A DNA stretch of 64,000 nt from Sorangium cellulosum (GCF_004135735.1 NZ_CP012670.1:7270501-7334500), one strand, 5' to 3'; positions 17,772 through 27,698 are shown, counted from the stretch's first letter. The notes: generated from the sequence alone by a model not told the origin. A program made the numbers and translations.

Positions 17772-19655
17772 ATGAGCCCCGGCGTCCGCCCCCTGCACGA
17801 GCTCCGCGAGGAGGCCCGCTCCGCGCTGGCCAGGAACGATCTCGTCCGCGCGCGCGACGCGCTCCTCGGCGCCCTCCAGCACACCATCGCCCGCGAGGAG
17901 GACTACGTCGCCATGACGGACGAGCTCCGCGAGGTGCTGGTCCGGCTCGGCGAGCCCAGGGCCGCCCTCACGGTCGCCTGGTACGCGGGCAGCGAGCTCA
18001 CCCAGCGCCCCCTCGTCCCCCACGTCCCGCCCATCGATCGCGCCCGCACCGCGCTCGCCTGGGCCGAGCGCGAGCAGGACCCCGAGCGGCAGAGGCGGCT
18101 CTACGCCCGCGCCGCCGACGAGTACGAGGCCGCCGGCCTCGTCGCCCAGGCCGCGATCGCCCGCGAGCGGGGCCAGGATTTCGCCCGCGCCCGCGCGCTC
18201 TGGTCGCGCCTCGCCCAGCTGCTCTCCTCGTCGGGCGCCGACCTCTACGCCGCGGGCCTCGCCCGCTTCAACCTCGCCCGCACCTCGCTCCGCACGGGCG
18301 ACGCCGCGGCGGCGCGCGAGGCGGTCTTCGCCTCCGTCCACCTGCTCGAGGAGGCCGCCGACCGGTACGAGACCATCGGCCAGCGCGAGCGCGCCTTCGA
18401 CTGCTACCAGGTCCTCATCGCCGTCGGGCGCGAGAGCGGCGCCTTCGAGCACGTCCTCGAGGGCTACGTGAACGTCATCCGCATCCTGCGCGAGGACCAC
18501 CTGCGCTACTACGCGCTCCAGTCCTACGAGGAGGCGGTCGCCGTGGCCGAGCGGCAGGGCGAGATCGCCGCCGCCGCCACGCTCGCCCGCGAGATGGCCG
18601 CCTACGCCCGCAAGGAGGGGCTCGCCGCCGTCGCCAACTTCGCCGTGCTCGCGCAGGCCCGCCTCTGGCAGGAGGTGTCCGCCGTCTCGCAGCGGCGCGC
18701 CGCCCCGCCGGAGATCGCCGAGAACGCGCTGCTCGCCGCCGTGATCGCGCTCGGCGAGGCGGGCCAGTACAGCAAGGTGGGCGGCGTCTACCGCGCCCTC
18801 ACGGCCCTGCCGATCGACGAGGCCCGCAAGGGCCACTACGCCCGCGCCGGCGCCCGCTACGTCGACGCGCAGGATCTGCCGATCGACGCGGCGCCCTTGC
18901 CGGCGCACCTCCGCCACGAGCTCGGCTTCCCCGACGTCTGGCACATCGATCTGGTCGAGTGGGAGCAGGCCGGCAGCGCCAGCCAGGCGTGCGGCGACAT
19001 CGTGCTCGACCCGGCGCAGTGGTCCGAGGTCACCCGCCGCCGCGCCATGCTCGCCCGGCTGACGGCGCTCGGCGTCGAGCGGAGCGCGCCCGACGGCGCG
19101 CCCGCGTCCGCGGCGCCCGAGCGCGCGCCCGCGCAGCAGCTCGTCACGCTCGCCGAGCAGCTCGCGACCGTGGAGCTCTACACGATCCTCTCGCCGCTCG
19201 AGCACCTGTTCCGCCGCCCCGAGCCGAAGATCCGGGTGGCCGTCGCCCGCGCGCTCTCGCGCTTCTTCTACAAGCGCACGTTCATCACGCTCCGCGAGGC
19301 GCTCGCGGACCCCGACCCCACGGTGGTGCACGAGGCGGCCCGCGCGCTGGAGGGGATCCACTTCCCCCACGCCTTCGATCCGCTCGCCCGCATCTACCGC
19401 GAGGCGCAGGCGCCCGCCGTGCGCGCCAGCGCGGTGCGCGCCATCGCGAAGATCGACACCCTCGAGGCCGCCGAGATGCTCCTCGGCATCCTCCAGCACG
19501 AGGGCAGCGAGGAGCGCGTCGCGGCCGTCGAGGCGCTCAAGCGCGCGCGCGGCATGAAGTTCGTGGATCTCGCCCGCGGCTCGCTCGCCGAGCTGCCGAG
19601 CTCCACGCAGGCCGTGGTGCGGGAGATCCTCCAGGGCCGCGGCATCAACGCCTGA
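17772..19655 (+). CDS. TPR/HEAT-repeat protein, unknown
   Basis: 627 residues, cytosolic. The first two thirds are helical pairs with TPR character (Ala-, Leu-, Arg-rich; e.g. YARAADEYEAAGLVAQAAIARE), probably a protein-interaction scaffold. The last third (from about 470) is four or five HEAT-like repeats (IRVAVARALSRFF, PTVVHEAARALEGI, VRASAVRAIAKI, EERVAAVEALKR). I start at the first plausible ATG (17772); the frame is open upstream but reads as Arg/Ser-rich. No enzyme motif. Divergent from the GH18 gene. Confidence 0.75.
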   Translation: MSPGVRPLHELREEARSALARNDLVRARDALLGALQHTIAREEDYVAMTDELREVLVRLGEPRAALTVAWYAGSELTQRPLVPHVPPIDRARTALAWAEREQDPERQRRLYARAADEYEAAGLVAQAAIARERGQDFARARALWSRLAQLLSSSGADLYAAGLARFNLARTSLRTGDAAAAREAVFASVHLLEEAADRYETIGQRERAFDCYQVLIAVGRESGAFEHVLEGYVNVIRILREDHLRYYALQSYEEAVAVAERQGEIAAAATLAREMAAYARKEGLAAVANFAVLAQARLWQEVSAVSQRRAAPPEIAENALLAAVIALGEAGQYSKVGGVYRALTALPIDEARKGHYARAGARYVDAQDLPIDAAPLPAHLRHELGFPDVWHIDLVEWEQAGSASQACGDIVLDPAQWSEVTRRRAMLARLTALGVERSAPDGAPASAAPERAPAQQLVTLAEQLATVELYTILSPLEHLFRRPEPKIRVAVARALSRFFYKRTFITLREALADPDPTVVHEAARALEGIHFPHAFDPLARIYREAQAPAVRASAVRAIAKIDTLEAAEMLLGILQHEGSEERVAAVEALKRARGMKFVDLARGSLAELPSSTQAVVREILQGRGINA

Positions 19656-20235
19656 TCGCGCCCCGCGCGCGGAGGGCGACGTGCGGCGCCGCCCGTGCGA
19701 GCTCGCCGGTCACGAAGGGCCTCCACACCGGGGCGGCGCCGTGGTAGCGCGCTGTCAGGACAGGGGCCGCGACCTGCGCCCCCATGCCCCTCCTCGCGCG
19801 CTGGACTCGTCATCTTCGCGGTCGATCTCGCGATTACGCAGTGCGGCAAGGAGATTCCTTAACGACTTTGCACCTCGCATCGACCGCTCCGGGGCTCCAC
19901 GGCACGGTCGAGTCGGGATACCCTGCACGCGCCAATCCAACTCATCCCGAGAGATCCTCGGCGCGCGATGTCGTAATCCTTGAAGCGGACGGAGCGCTTG
20001 GGGGAGCGCTGGGAAAACGCCGTCCGAGCTCCCGGTGGTGCGCTGCTCGACAAGGGTCGACTTTTCAGAGCGCCGCTGGCGGCTCGTCTTGCGCGTGCCA
20101 GCAGCTGGGCGCCGCGCCACCGTCCGCGGCGCCCAGCTGCTCACGCCTTCCGCGGCGGCAGGCCGAGCGCAGCCGCTCTCCGCGCGCGCGGTCGCCCTCG
20201 CCGCGGTCTCGGCGCGATCGCCCTGCGCGGGCGGC
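19656..20235. other. Gene-free stretch
   Basis: About 580 bases between the HEAT-repeat gene and the end of the epimerase gene. Overlapping frames on both strands have poor codon bias. I see no hairpin terminator, repeat or RNA gene I can support. Local composition includes TTCCTTAACGACTTTGC near 19855, less GC-rich than flanks. Confidence 0.5.
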
Positions 20236-21153
20236 TCAGCGGCCGAAGATCGACTGGAGCGCCGGCACGAGGTCGGCGCGGCGGAACGTGTATCCTAGCT
20301 CCTCCGCCCGTCGGGGATAGACGCGCTGTCCGGTCGTGATGATCTCGGCCGCGTCGCCCAGCCCGAGCTTCACCACCGCCTCGGGCACACGGAGCCACGA
20401 GGGGCGGTGGAGCACGACGCCGAGCGCCCGCGCGACCTCCTCGCCGGTCGCCGCGTTCGGCGACGTCACGTTCAGGGGGCCGCGCACCGCCTCGTTGTCC
20501 AGGGCGAGCAGGGTGAGCCCCACGACGTCGTCGACGTGGATCCACGAGATCACCTGGGTCCCGTCGCCGATGGGCCCGCCCAGGAAGAGCTTGAACGGCG
20601 CGATCATCTTGTCGAGCGCCCCCCCGCCCTCGCCGATCGTCACGCCGATCCGAAGCTGCACCGACCTCGTGCCGTGCTGCTCCTCGACCGCGCGCGCGGC
20701 CTCCTCCCAGCGGACCACGACGTCGGCGAGGAAGCCTTCCCCGGGCGCGGCGCGCTCGTCGAGCACCTTGTCGCCCGGCTGCGGGCCGTAGTAACCGACG
20801 GCCGAGGCGCAGACGAACACGCCCGGCTTGCGCCGGGCCTTGCCGATCGCCTCGCCCATGAGGCGGGTCGTCTCGACGCGGCTGTTCACGATCTGGCGCC
20901 GCGCCGGCTCGGTCCACCGCTTGGCGATCGGCTCGCCCGCGAGGTGGATGATCCCGTCCACCCCGTCGACCTCCTCGAACCACGGCCCGGGCCGCTCGGG
21001 GTCCCACATCGCCACCCGCGCCCCGGGCAACGCCGCCTGCGCCCGCTGCACGTCGCGCGTCAGCACCGTCACCCGATCCCCCCGCGCCAGCAGCGCCCTC
21101 ACAAGACCGCGCCCGATAAACCCGCTGCCGCCGGTGACCAGAACCGTCTTCAC
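20236..21153 (-). CDS. TIGR01777-family NAD-dependent epimerase
   Basis: 305 residues, full length. N-terminal Rossmann motif VTGGSGFIGRGLV, then HLAGEPI, SAVGYYG, RIGVTIGEGGG, ISWIHVDD and a C-terminal DUF1731-like segment with RPSWLRVPE and LGYTFR. This is the SDR-like TIGR01777 (YfcH/SulA-like) family. Reaction not established; cytosolic. Starts at the ATG at 21153. It is divergent from the FabV-like gene at 21279, with about 125 bases between. Confidence 0.93.
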   Translation of the reverse strand: MKTVLVTGGSGFIGRGLVRALLARGDRVTVLTRDVQRAQAALPGARVAMWDPERPGPWFEEVDGVDGIIHLAGEPIAKRWTEPARRQIVNSRVETTRLMGEAIGKARRKPGVFVCASAVGYYGPQPGDKVLDERAAPGEGFLADVVVRWEEAARAVEEQHGTRSVQLRIGVTIGEGGGALDKMIAPFKLFLGGPIGDGTQVISWIHVDDVVGLTLLALDNEAVRGPLNVTSPNAATGEEVARALGVVLHRPSWLRVPEAVVKLGLGDAAEIITTGQRVYPRRAEELGYTFRRADLVPALQSIFGR

Positions 21154-21278
21154 GGGATCGTTCTATCACGGCTTGGACGGAGACGGAGCGCGCCGACGGA
21201 AGCGCAGGAGGTGCGGGGGACGGACCAGGGCGCTCCTGTCGTGACGCGGAGCACGATAGACGGTAAGAGGTGGTGGTG

Positions 21279-22373
21279 ATGGACGACCTAGAAACCTTCA
21301 AGAAGCTACCGCTCGGCGGCCTGGATCGCCGTGCACTCGTCGGGGCGCTGGCCGAGCACGGCGCGCGCGTGGCGGCCGAGCAGCTCGCGGCGCATCGCGC
21401 CCGCATCAGCCCGGCCGGGACGCGCATCGCCCCGGACACCGCGGTGCTGATCCTGGGCGGCTCGAACGGCATCACCCGGGCGCTCGCGCTGCAGCTGCTC
21501 TTCGGGGAGCGCGCGGCCGTCTTCGGCGTGCACTTCGACAGCGAGAAGATGCAGATCGGCCCGCACCACGTGAAGGCGATCACGGAGGCGGCGGCGGCCG
21601 AGGGGCTCACGGCGCGCTTCTGGAACGGCGACGCCACGAAGCCGCAGGTCATCGACGAGGTCGTCGCCGCGCTGAAGGAGCGGTACCGGGCGGTGCACCT
21701 CGTGAACGGCATCGCGAACGGCGCGACGAAGCGGTACGCGGAGCACGGGCCGACGAAGGTGAAGGAGCTCGACGTCGCGTTCGATCCGGTGCTCCAGGTC
21801 CCCGACTTCTCCCGCCCCGAGAACCTCCGCAAGCTCGGCCTCGTCGACGTCGAGGTCGCGAACGACGCCGACATCGAGCGGACGAACAAGTTCATGGGCA
21901 CGTCGTCGATGCTCTGGGCCGAGCCGCTCGCCGCGGCGGGGCTCCTCGCGAAGGGCGAGAGCGTGGTGGCCTTCTGCGACTACGACTTCCCGAGCGACGA
22001 TCCGGTCTATGCGGTGGGGCCGCTCGCCGGCTCGAAGATCCTGCAGCGCAAGACGATGGGGGAGATGAGGGAGCGGTTCGGCGTGCGGACGGCGCGCATC
22101 TGCTACCCCGCCCTGGCGACGACCGCGCTCGGGGCGATCCCTGGAGGGCTCCTGATGTACGCGCTCAGCGCGCAGATCCTGAAGGAGCGGGGGCAGTTCA
22201 AGGACATCCTCGAGCTCTCGCGCGACACGATGGAGGTGTGGCGCCCGAGCTGGGACGGGAGCGATCTGCGGGTGGACGCGGCCTACCAGGCCTGCCTGCC
22301 GGAGTTCAACGAGCGCAAGGCGCGGCTCTCGGCGAAGGACGTCCCCGACGCGTTCCGGCTGCTGTTCGCGTGA
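21279..22373 (+). CDS. FabV/trans-2-enoyl-CoA reductase-like SDR protein
   Basis: 364 residues. NAD-binding motif LILGGSNGITRALALQLLFG (about 47-66), then HLVNGIANGA. A Tyr-(8 residues)-Lys pair is present, YAVGPLAGSK (Tyr244, Lys253), the spacing used by FabV-type enoyl-ACP and trans-2-enoyl-CoA reductases rather than classic SDRs. I infer an acyl-thioester reductase using NAD(P)H; overall similarity to FabV looks partial, so the substrate is open. The start ATG at 21279 follows AAGAGG by 8 bases; GTGs at 21270-21276 are alternatives. A fatty-acid desaturase gene lies downstream. Confidence 0.7.
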   Translation: MDDLETFKKLPLGGLDRRALVGALAEHGARVAAEQLAAHRARISPAGTRIAPDTAVLILGGSNGITRALALQLLFGERAAVFGVHFDSEKMQIGPHHVKAITEAAAAEGLTARFWNGDATKPQVIDEVVAALKERYRAVHLVNGIANGATKRYAEHGPTKVKELDVAFDPVLQVPDFSRPENLRKLGLVDVEVANDADIERTNKFMGTSSMLWAEPLAAAGLLAKGESVVAFCDYDFPSDDPVYAVGPLAGSKILQRKTMGEMRERFGVRTARICYPALATTALGAIPGGLLMYALSAQILKERGQFKDILELSRDTMEVWRPSWDGSDLRVDAAYQACLPEFNERKARLSAKDVPDAFRLLFA

Positions 22374-22482
22374 TCCCCCGCGCGCGCAGGGCGCTCGCCC
22401 CGCGCGCCTCACCGCCTCACCGATCACCGTAGCCCGCGGGAGGGGGAGCAGCCCGCCGGGCGCTCCCTCCCCCGGGCGGCTC

Positions 22483-23256
22483 TCACCCCTCGGCCCGCGC
22501 GACCTCGGGCTCGAGGCGGGCGACCTGGCGCTTGTCGGGCATCTGGAGGATGCCCACCCAGGCGAGCACGCGGATGACCTGATAGGCCGGGTCGATCTCG
22601 TACCACCGCACCGCGAAGTTCGGGCTCATCGCGTACTTGTGGTGGTTGTTCTGGAACAGCTCGCCGAGCGTCACGAAGTCGAGGGCGAGCGTGTTGCGCG
22701 AATCGTCATCGCTGTTGAAGTTGCGATAGCCGTAGCGGTGGCCGCACCAGTTCACGATGGCGCCGTGCAGCGGGCCCATGGTCCAGTGGAGCGGGAGGAA
22801 CAGGAACTGCCACCAGTGCGAGGCGAAGGCGATGTAGAAGAACGTGTAGCCCGTGCCCCAGGCCAGGCGGCTGATCCACGAGTTGCCGATGCGGTCGAGC
22901 GTGCGCCACTCGGGGTAGCCGCCGAGGAACCGCGGCTCCACGTTCGCCGTGCCCGCGTAGATCTCGTCGTAGCGCTTCGCCGTATCCCACATCATCGCGA
23001 ACGGCTCCTTGTAGTACCGCGGCGAGTGCGGGTCCTTCGGCGTGTCGCTGTACGCGTGGTGCATGCGGTGCAAGATCGCGTAGACCCAGGGGACGAGGTA
23101 CGAGGAGCCCTGGGTCAGGTACGTGAGGAAGTGAAAAATCCGCTCCCAGCGCTTCGACATGGTGAACATCCGATGCGAGGCGTACCGGTGAAGGAAGAAG
23201 GTCTGGAAAAAGACCGAAAGTGTCGAGTGAGCGATGAGAACGATCACGATCTCCAT
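22483..23256 (-). CDS. Acyl-CoA desaturase (membrane di-iron)
   Basis: 257 residues. Histidine boxes of stearoyl-CoA delta-9-type desaturases are visible: HRYASH (His23-His28), HRMHH (around 62-66) and QNNHH near 206-210, plus HxxxxxxxCGH in between. Hydrophobic stretches at the N-terminus and at about 135-165 fit membrane insertion. It would introduce a cis double bond in membrane fatty acids, with an electron donor encoded elsewhere. Convergent with the FabV-like gene and divergent from the nucleotidyltransferase gene. Confidence 0.92.
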   Translation of the reverse strand: MEIVIVLIAHSTLSVFFQTFFLHRYASHRMFTMSKRWERIFHFLTYLTQGSSYLVPWVYAILHRMHHAYSDTPKDPHSPRYYKEPFAMMWDTAKRYDEIYAGTANVEPRFLGGYPEWRTLDRIGNSWISRLAWGTGYTFFYIAFASHWWQFLFLPLHWTMGPLHGAIVNWCGHRYGYRNFNSDDDSRNTLALDFVTLGELFQNNHHKYAMSPNFAVRWYEIDPAYQVIRVLAWVGILQMPDKRQVARLEPEVARAEG

Positions 23257-23398
23257 GGTTCGCTTCTAGCCCGGGGGGGCGCGGCGGCTGGTCAGCGCAC
23301 GGTCACGATTCCGTAATGGGCGCAGGCACCGGGCGTTTCTTCTGCGGGAGTGATGTCCTCGACGATCGCCCGCGCCCGTCCGTGGTAACGGGCATGTC

Positions 23399-24187
23399 GT
23401 GAAGGCTGTGATCATCGGGGCGGGCCGGGGCAGCCGGCTGCGTCACCTGACGGAGGAGCTGCCGAAGACGCTGGTCCCCATCCTCGGCCGTCCGATGCTC
23501 GACGGCATCCTCGACGCGCTGGCGGCGGGCGGCTTCAAGCGGTCCGACATCGTGTTCGTCTGCGGCTACAAGGCCAGCGTGATCCGCGCCGCGTACCCGG
23601 ATCTGACGTACGTCGAGAACCGCGACTGGGAGCAGAACAACATCCTGCTCTCGCTGCTCTGCGCGCGCGAGCACCTCGCGGGCGGCTTCGTCTCGACCTA
23701 CGCGGACATCGTCTACCGCCCGGAGATCGTGGCGGAGCTGGTCCGTTCTCCGCACGACATCGCGCTCGCGTGCGACACGGACTGGCGGCGCCGTTACCGG
23801 GGCCGCTCGCAGCACCCCGAGACGGACGCCGAGAAGCTCCGCGCCGACGGGGACCGCGTGGTGGAGATCTCGCGCCGCATCGCTCCGGAGTCCGCGGCGG
23901 GCGAGTTCATCGGGGTGATGAAGCTCTCCGCGCGGGGCGCCGCGCAGTTCCTGTCCGCGTTCGACGCCGCGCGCGCGGCCTTCGCCGAGAGCCCCGAGTT
24001 CCGCGAGGGGCGCACGTTCCGCCGGGCGTACCTCATCGATCTGCTCCAGCACATGATCGAGGGGGGCAGCGCGATGCACAGGGTGGATACCCATGGGGGG
24101 TACATGGAGATCGATACCCTGGAGGATGCGGGGCTGGCGGAGAGGTGGTGGGGGGGCGGGGGCGCAGAGGGGGCTGGAAGGGGCTGA
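23399..24187 (+). CDS. Sugar/choline-type nucleotidyltransferase
   Basis: 262 residues. The nucleotide-transferase signature is at the start: IIGAGRGSRLRHLTEELPKTL, with the binding Lys in LPKTL. Later DIVFVCGYK, ENRDWEQNN and YADIVY resemble phosphocholine cytidylyl- and hexose-1-phosphate nucleotidyl-transferases. It likely activates a phosphorylated small molecule with CTP or another NTP; the substrate is uncertain. Start is a GTG; the ATG at 23395 is out of frame. The Gly-rich C-terminal tail (about 252-262) may be nonconserved. Confidence 0.85.
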   Translation: MKAVIIGAGRGSRLRHLTEELPKTLVPILGRPMLDGILDALAAGGFKRSDIVFVCGYKASVIRAAYPDLTYVENRDWEQNNILLSLLCAREHLAGGFVSTYADIVYRPEIVAELVRSPHDIALACDTDWRRRYRGRSQHPETDAEKLRADGDRVVEISRRIAPESAAGEFIGVMKLSARGAAQFLSAFDAARAAFAESPEFREGRTFRRAYLIDLLQHMIEGGSAMHRVDTHGGYMEIDTLEDAGLAERWWGGGGAEGAGRG

Positions 24188-24254
24188 GAGGGGGACGGGG
24201 GCCGTCCGCGTCCACGTGGTCGTGGTCGTGGTCGATCAGGGCGCGACGCCCCGC

Positions 24255-25244
24255 TTACATCGAATCCGCAAAGCTCGCCCCCTGCGCGAGCAATCCGGGC
24301 AGCCCCCCCGTATGCAGGAACAGCACCCTCTTCCCCGCCAGCTCGCCTCGCTCGGCCAGGTCCCAGAGCCCCGCGAACGCCTTGCCCGTGTACACCGGAT
24401 CCAGGACGAGCCCCGAGAGCCGCGCCACCTGGACGATCCGCTGCCGCTGCTCCGGCGTGGCCACCGCGTACGCCGGACCCCTGGCGGAGTCGTCCACCAC
24501 GAGGTGGGCCGGCGCGCCGAGGTGCGGCTCGAGCGCCCGCGCGTCGTCCATGAGCTGGAGCGCGACGCGCGCGAGCGTCGCCCGGTCGTCGCTCACCGCC
24601 ATCGCGCGCACCTCGCCGGCGACCCCGTAGCGGGCCGCGCCGAGCGCCGTGCCCGCCGCCGTGCCGCCCGAGCTGCTCGCGTGCACGATGACGTCGAACG
24701 GCTTGCCCCCCGCGAGGCCGAGATCGAGCTGCTTGCGGATCTCCTCCATCGCGCGCACGTAGCCGAGCGCGCCGAGGCCGTTCGAGCCGCCCTCGGGGAT
24801 CACGTACGGCCGGCCGCCCGCCGCGCGGATCTCCGCCGCCGCCTCGGCCATCACCGCCTCGCGGTCCCTGTACGCCTCCGGCGAGATCGGCCGGACCTCC
24901 GCGCCGGCGAGCCGGTCGAGCAGCGCGTTGCCCTCGAGCGGCGCGCCGGCCGCCACGTCGGCGGTGCGCAGGTACAGCACCGCGCGCAGGCCGAGCCCGG
25001 CAGAGAGCAGCGCCGTCGCGCGCGCGTGGTTCGACTGGAGGCCGCCGCAGGTGATCACGCAGTCCGCGCCCTCCTCCCGCGCGGCGGCGAGCAGGTACTC
25101 GAGCTTGCGGATCTTGTTGCCGGCCTCCGGGCCCGCCGTCATGTCGTCGCGCTTCACGTAGAGGTCGACGCCCATCGCGTCGGCGAGCCGCTTCGGGCGC
25201 TGGATCGGGGTCGGAAGGTGGGCCAGCGCGAGTCGTTTGCGCAT
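24255..25244 (-). CDS. PLP-dependent D-cysteine desulfhydrase/ACC-deaminase family
   Basis: 329 residues. Type-II PLP fold: PTPIQRPKRL, VKRDDMTAGPEAGNKIRKLEYLL (active Lys in GNKIRKLE), GGLQSNHARA, SSSGGTAAG and a final LFLHTGGLPGLLA. It is in the family of D-cysteine desulfhydrase and 1-aminocyclopropane-1-carboxylate deaminase, releasing ammonia and a keto acid; either substrate is possible. I place the start at the ATG at 25244 because GGAGAGAG lies just before it. A GTG at 25298 would overlap the preceding biotin-carrier stop by 4 bases and add 18 residues. Confidence 0.87.
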   Translation of the reverse strand: MRKRLALAHLPTPIQRPKRLADAMGVDLYVKRDDMTAGPEAGNKIRKLEYLLAAAREEGADCVITCGGLQSNHARATALLSAGLGLRAVLYLRTADVAAGAPLEGNALLDRLAGAEVRPISPEAYRDREAVMAEAAAEIRAAGGRPYVIPEGGSNGLGALGYVRAMEEIRKQLDLGLAGGKPFDVIVHASSSGGTAAGTALGAARYGVAGEVRAMAVSDDRATLARVALQLMDDARALEPHLGAPAHLVVDDSARGPAYAVATPEQRQRIVQVARLSGLVLDPVYTGKAFAGLWDLAERGELAGKRVLFLHTGGLPGLLAQGASFADSM

Positions 25245-25294
25245 CGTCTCTCTCCAGTCTCTCTGTCCCGGGGATGGCGCCGCGGCCGGCGCCG

Positions 25295-25798
25295 TCACCC
25301 CACCTCGACCAGCCGGGCGCCGCTCTCCACCGCGGCGCCCGGGGTCACGTAGATCTTCTTCACCACGCCGCCGCGGGCCGCGCCGAGCTCGTTCTCCATC
25401 TTCATCGCCTCGACGACCACGAGCGGCGCGCCGGCCAGGACCTCGTCCCCCTCGCGGACGAGCACCTTGAGCACCCGGCCGGGCATCGGCGACGTCACGA
25501 GCCCCTCGCCCAGGACCGCCCCGGCGCTCCTTGCGCTGCGCAGGTGCCGCGCCCGCTCGCTCTCCACCCGCGCCGTGAAGCGCCGGCCGCTCGCGGCGAC
25601 GTCCACGTCGGGCGGCGCGCCGCCCAGCCAGAGATCCACGCCGCGGCCGTCGAGGCGGACATGCAGCGACGCGCCTTGCCCGGAGACGTCGGCGGCCAGC
25701 GGGCGCCCCTCGACCGAGACCTCGAGCTGGCCGTCCGGCAGGTGCGTGACGTCGACGGGGATCTCTCGGCCGGAGGGAAGGGTGACGTGGTATCGCAT
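25295..25798 (-). CDS. Biotin carboxyl carrier protein
   Basis: 167 residues from the ATG at 25798. The C-terminal 75 residues are a biotinyl/lipoyl domain with the biotinylation motif EAMKMEN (Lys133) and PMPGRVLKVLV. The N-terminal half is a beta-rich part seen in propionyl/methylmalonyl-CoA carboxylase-type carrier proteins. It would carry carboxybiotin for an acyl-CoA carboxylase whose other subunits are not in this window. The following PLP-lyase gene lies within 50 bases. Confidence 0.9.
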   Translation of the reverse strand: MRYHVTLPSGREIPVDVTHLPDGQLEVSVEGRPLAADVSGQGASLHVRLDGRGVDLWLGGAPPDVDVAASGRRFTARVESERARHLRSARSAGAVLGEGLVTSPMPGRVLKVLVREGDEVLAGAPLVVVEAMKMENELGAARGGVVKKIYVTPGAAVESGARLVEVG

Positions 25799-25967
25799 CG
25801 CGTCTCGTTGATCTTTACCAGGTGGCGCGCCGCGCCTCCGCGGCGGCGCGCGGCGAGCGCGAGCCCCCTCGACGCCGTCGCGCAGCCGCCCCTCTAGCAC
25901 CCTGGGCGGCCCCCGTCTGCCGTGTCGCGCGCGAGCTCGACCGGAGGCCGGGCGAGCCCCGGCCGGC

Positions 25968-27698
25968 TCAGTGGAGCACGCCCAGCTTGAGGGCGATCAG
26001 GAACTGATCGGAGAGCGGGATCCCCGCGGCGTCGTCGAACGCGCCCCCGGGGAAGAAGGCGCCGGCCTCGGTGCCGAGCTGGATGGTGACGAGCCTGCCC
26101 ATCGCGATGCGCGCGTCGACGCCGAGGTCGAGCTCGACGCCGAGGTCGCGGCGGCGCCGGTCGCCCCCGTCGTAGTTGGCGAGGCTACCGGACGCGGCGA
26201 CGCGGTACGGATCGACCAGATCGGCCGTGGTGTGCGCGATGACCGCCCCCGCCTTCAGGTCGAGCCAGCGCGCCGGCCGCACGACGACGCGCGGGTTCAC
26301 GTAGGCGGCGCCGAAGATACCGCCCCTGGAGGGCAGCGCCCTCAGGCCCGGCCCGGGCGCCGCGCCGGCGCGCTCCGCCTCGAGCTCGAGGATCGTGGCC
26401 GCGCGCGCCGTCTTCCAGGCGAGCACGTGATCGAACAGGAGGAGCCCGACGTGGTGGCCCGGATCGAAGGTGAACCGCCGCGACACGCCGTCGCCGGGGT
26501 CGTCGTCGCCCGAGGCGTAGCCGGCCTCGATCTCGGTGACGACGCGCCCCCAGCGCTCGCCCGGCCGCGGCGAGCGGCCGGCGACGTGCACCGCGCCGAG
26601 CGTGGCCGCGCCGCCGATCGAGCGCACCGCGCCGGGCGCGCGCTCGGCCCCCGGGCCCGGAGCCTGCGCCGGGTCGCGCGGGGAGAACGCCGCCGAGCCC
26701 AGGATCACCGCGGCCTCGATCTGGCCGTACACGTGGGCGCCGCCGTCCCCCGGCACCTGCGCGTTGAACTCGCCCGTCACGTCGATCACGCCCGCCGTGA
26801 GCGCCTCGGTGAACCTCGCGGGGCTCCCCTTCACGCGCCGCTCGCGCGTTTGCCGCCGCAAGGCGGCGTAGATCCCGACCTCGCCGCGCCGCTCACGCCA
26901 GAGCGCCGACGCGACCGCCTGGAGCGCCCGGTCGCCCGCCCCCCCGTCCTGCCCCTCGACGTCGTTGCCGAGCAGGTCGGCCGCGCCGTCCTCGAACACG
27001 ACGTCGCCCGCGACGGTCACGACGAGCGGCGCATGCCGGCCCATCGGCGTCGCGGCGAAGAGCACGCGCTCCACCAGCGAGCCGCGCCTGGGATCCCCGA
27101 AGAGCGTCGCGTGATCGCCGTCGTTGGCGACGAGCCCCATCCCCCAGTGCGCGCCCTGCTGGCCGAGCCGGAAGACCCCGATCTCGGTCGGCACCTCCAG
27201 GTAGAGGTAGCGCGGGTGCACCTCGTACCACGAAAGGGAGGCGCGCGCGTCGCGCACCTGGTCGACGTACCGCGTGGTATCCCCGGCGAGGAGCCCCCGG
27301 ACGACATCGATCTGCGCGATGACGGAGGCCTTGTCCTTGTAATGGAAGCGCGGCGAGAGGCGCAGCCAGTGGGCGACGTACTGGTGCTGCCCGAGCCGGG
27401 TCTCGCTCGGCGCCGACGGGGGCGCCTCGAGCCGGAGCGCGCTCATGGCGCGGTAGCGGAGCTGGTACTCGCCCTGGAGCGAGAAGGTCGCCCGGGTCGG
27501 ATCGGGCAGGCGCGACGGCGCGCGGCCGGTCTCCAGCACGAAGCGCTCCTCGAACTCGCCCGCGGCCGGCGAGGTGGCGCCCGGCGTGGCGGTGCCCGCG
27601 GCCGGCGAGGCGGCGCCCGCGACGGGCTGAGCAGCGGCCGGCGCGGCGAGCGCGACGGCGAGCGCAAGCGGAGCGAGGAGGGCCAAGGTGAAGCGCAT
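25968..27698 (-). CDS. Large outer-membrane beta-barrel protein
   Basis: 576 residues from the ATG at 27698. Signal peptide to about residue 25 (LALAVALAAPAAAQP), then many amphipathic strands with aromatic ends (FSLQGEYQLRYRAMS, HYVAHWLRLSPRFHYK, YVNPRVVVRPARWLDLKAGAVI) as in large porins or alginate-export-like barrels. The C-terminus ends FLIALKLGVLH. Substrate unknown. No clear ribosome-binding site before the start. Between this gene and the following minus-strand genes I see no obvious operon. Confidence 0.7.
   Translation of the reverse strand: MRFTLALLAPLALAVALAAPAAAQPVAGAASPAAGTATPGATSPAAGEFEERFVLETGRAPSRLPDPTRATFSLQGEYQLRYRAMSALRLEAPPSAPSETRLGQHQYVAHWLRLSPRFHYKDKASVIAQIDVVRGLLAGDTTRYVDQVRDARASLSWYEVHPRYLYLEVPTEIGVFRLGQQGAHWGMGLVANDGDHATLFGDPRRGSLVERVLFAATPMGRHAPLVVTVAGDVVFEDGAADLLGNDVEGQDGGAGDRALQAVASALWRERRGEVGIYAALRRQTRERRVKGSPARFTEALTAGVIDVTGEFNAQVPGDGGAHVYGQIEAAVILGSAAFSPRDPAQAPGPGAERAPGAVRSIGGAATLGAVHVAGRSPRPGERWGRVVTEIEAGYASGDDDPGDGVSRRFTFDPGHHVGLLLFDHVLAWKTARAATILELEAERAGAAPGPGLRALPSRGGIFGAAYVNPRVVVRPARWLDLKAGAVIAHTTADLVDPYRVAASGSLANYDGGDRRRRDLGVELDLGVDARIAMGRLVTIQLGTEAGAFFPGGAFDDAAGIPLSDQFLIALKLGVLH

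Noticed and set aside
19784..20320. Open frames in the 19.7-20.3 kb gap
   Set aside because: Poor codon bias and overlap with the end of the epimerase gene.
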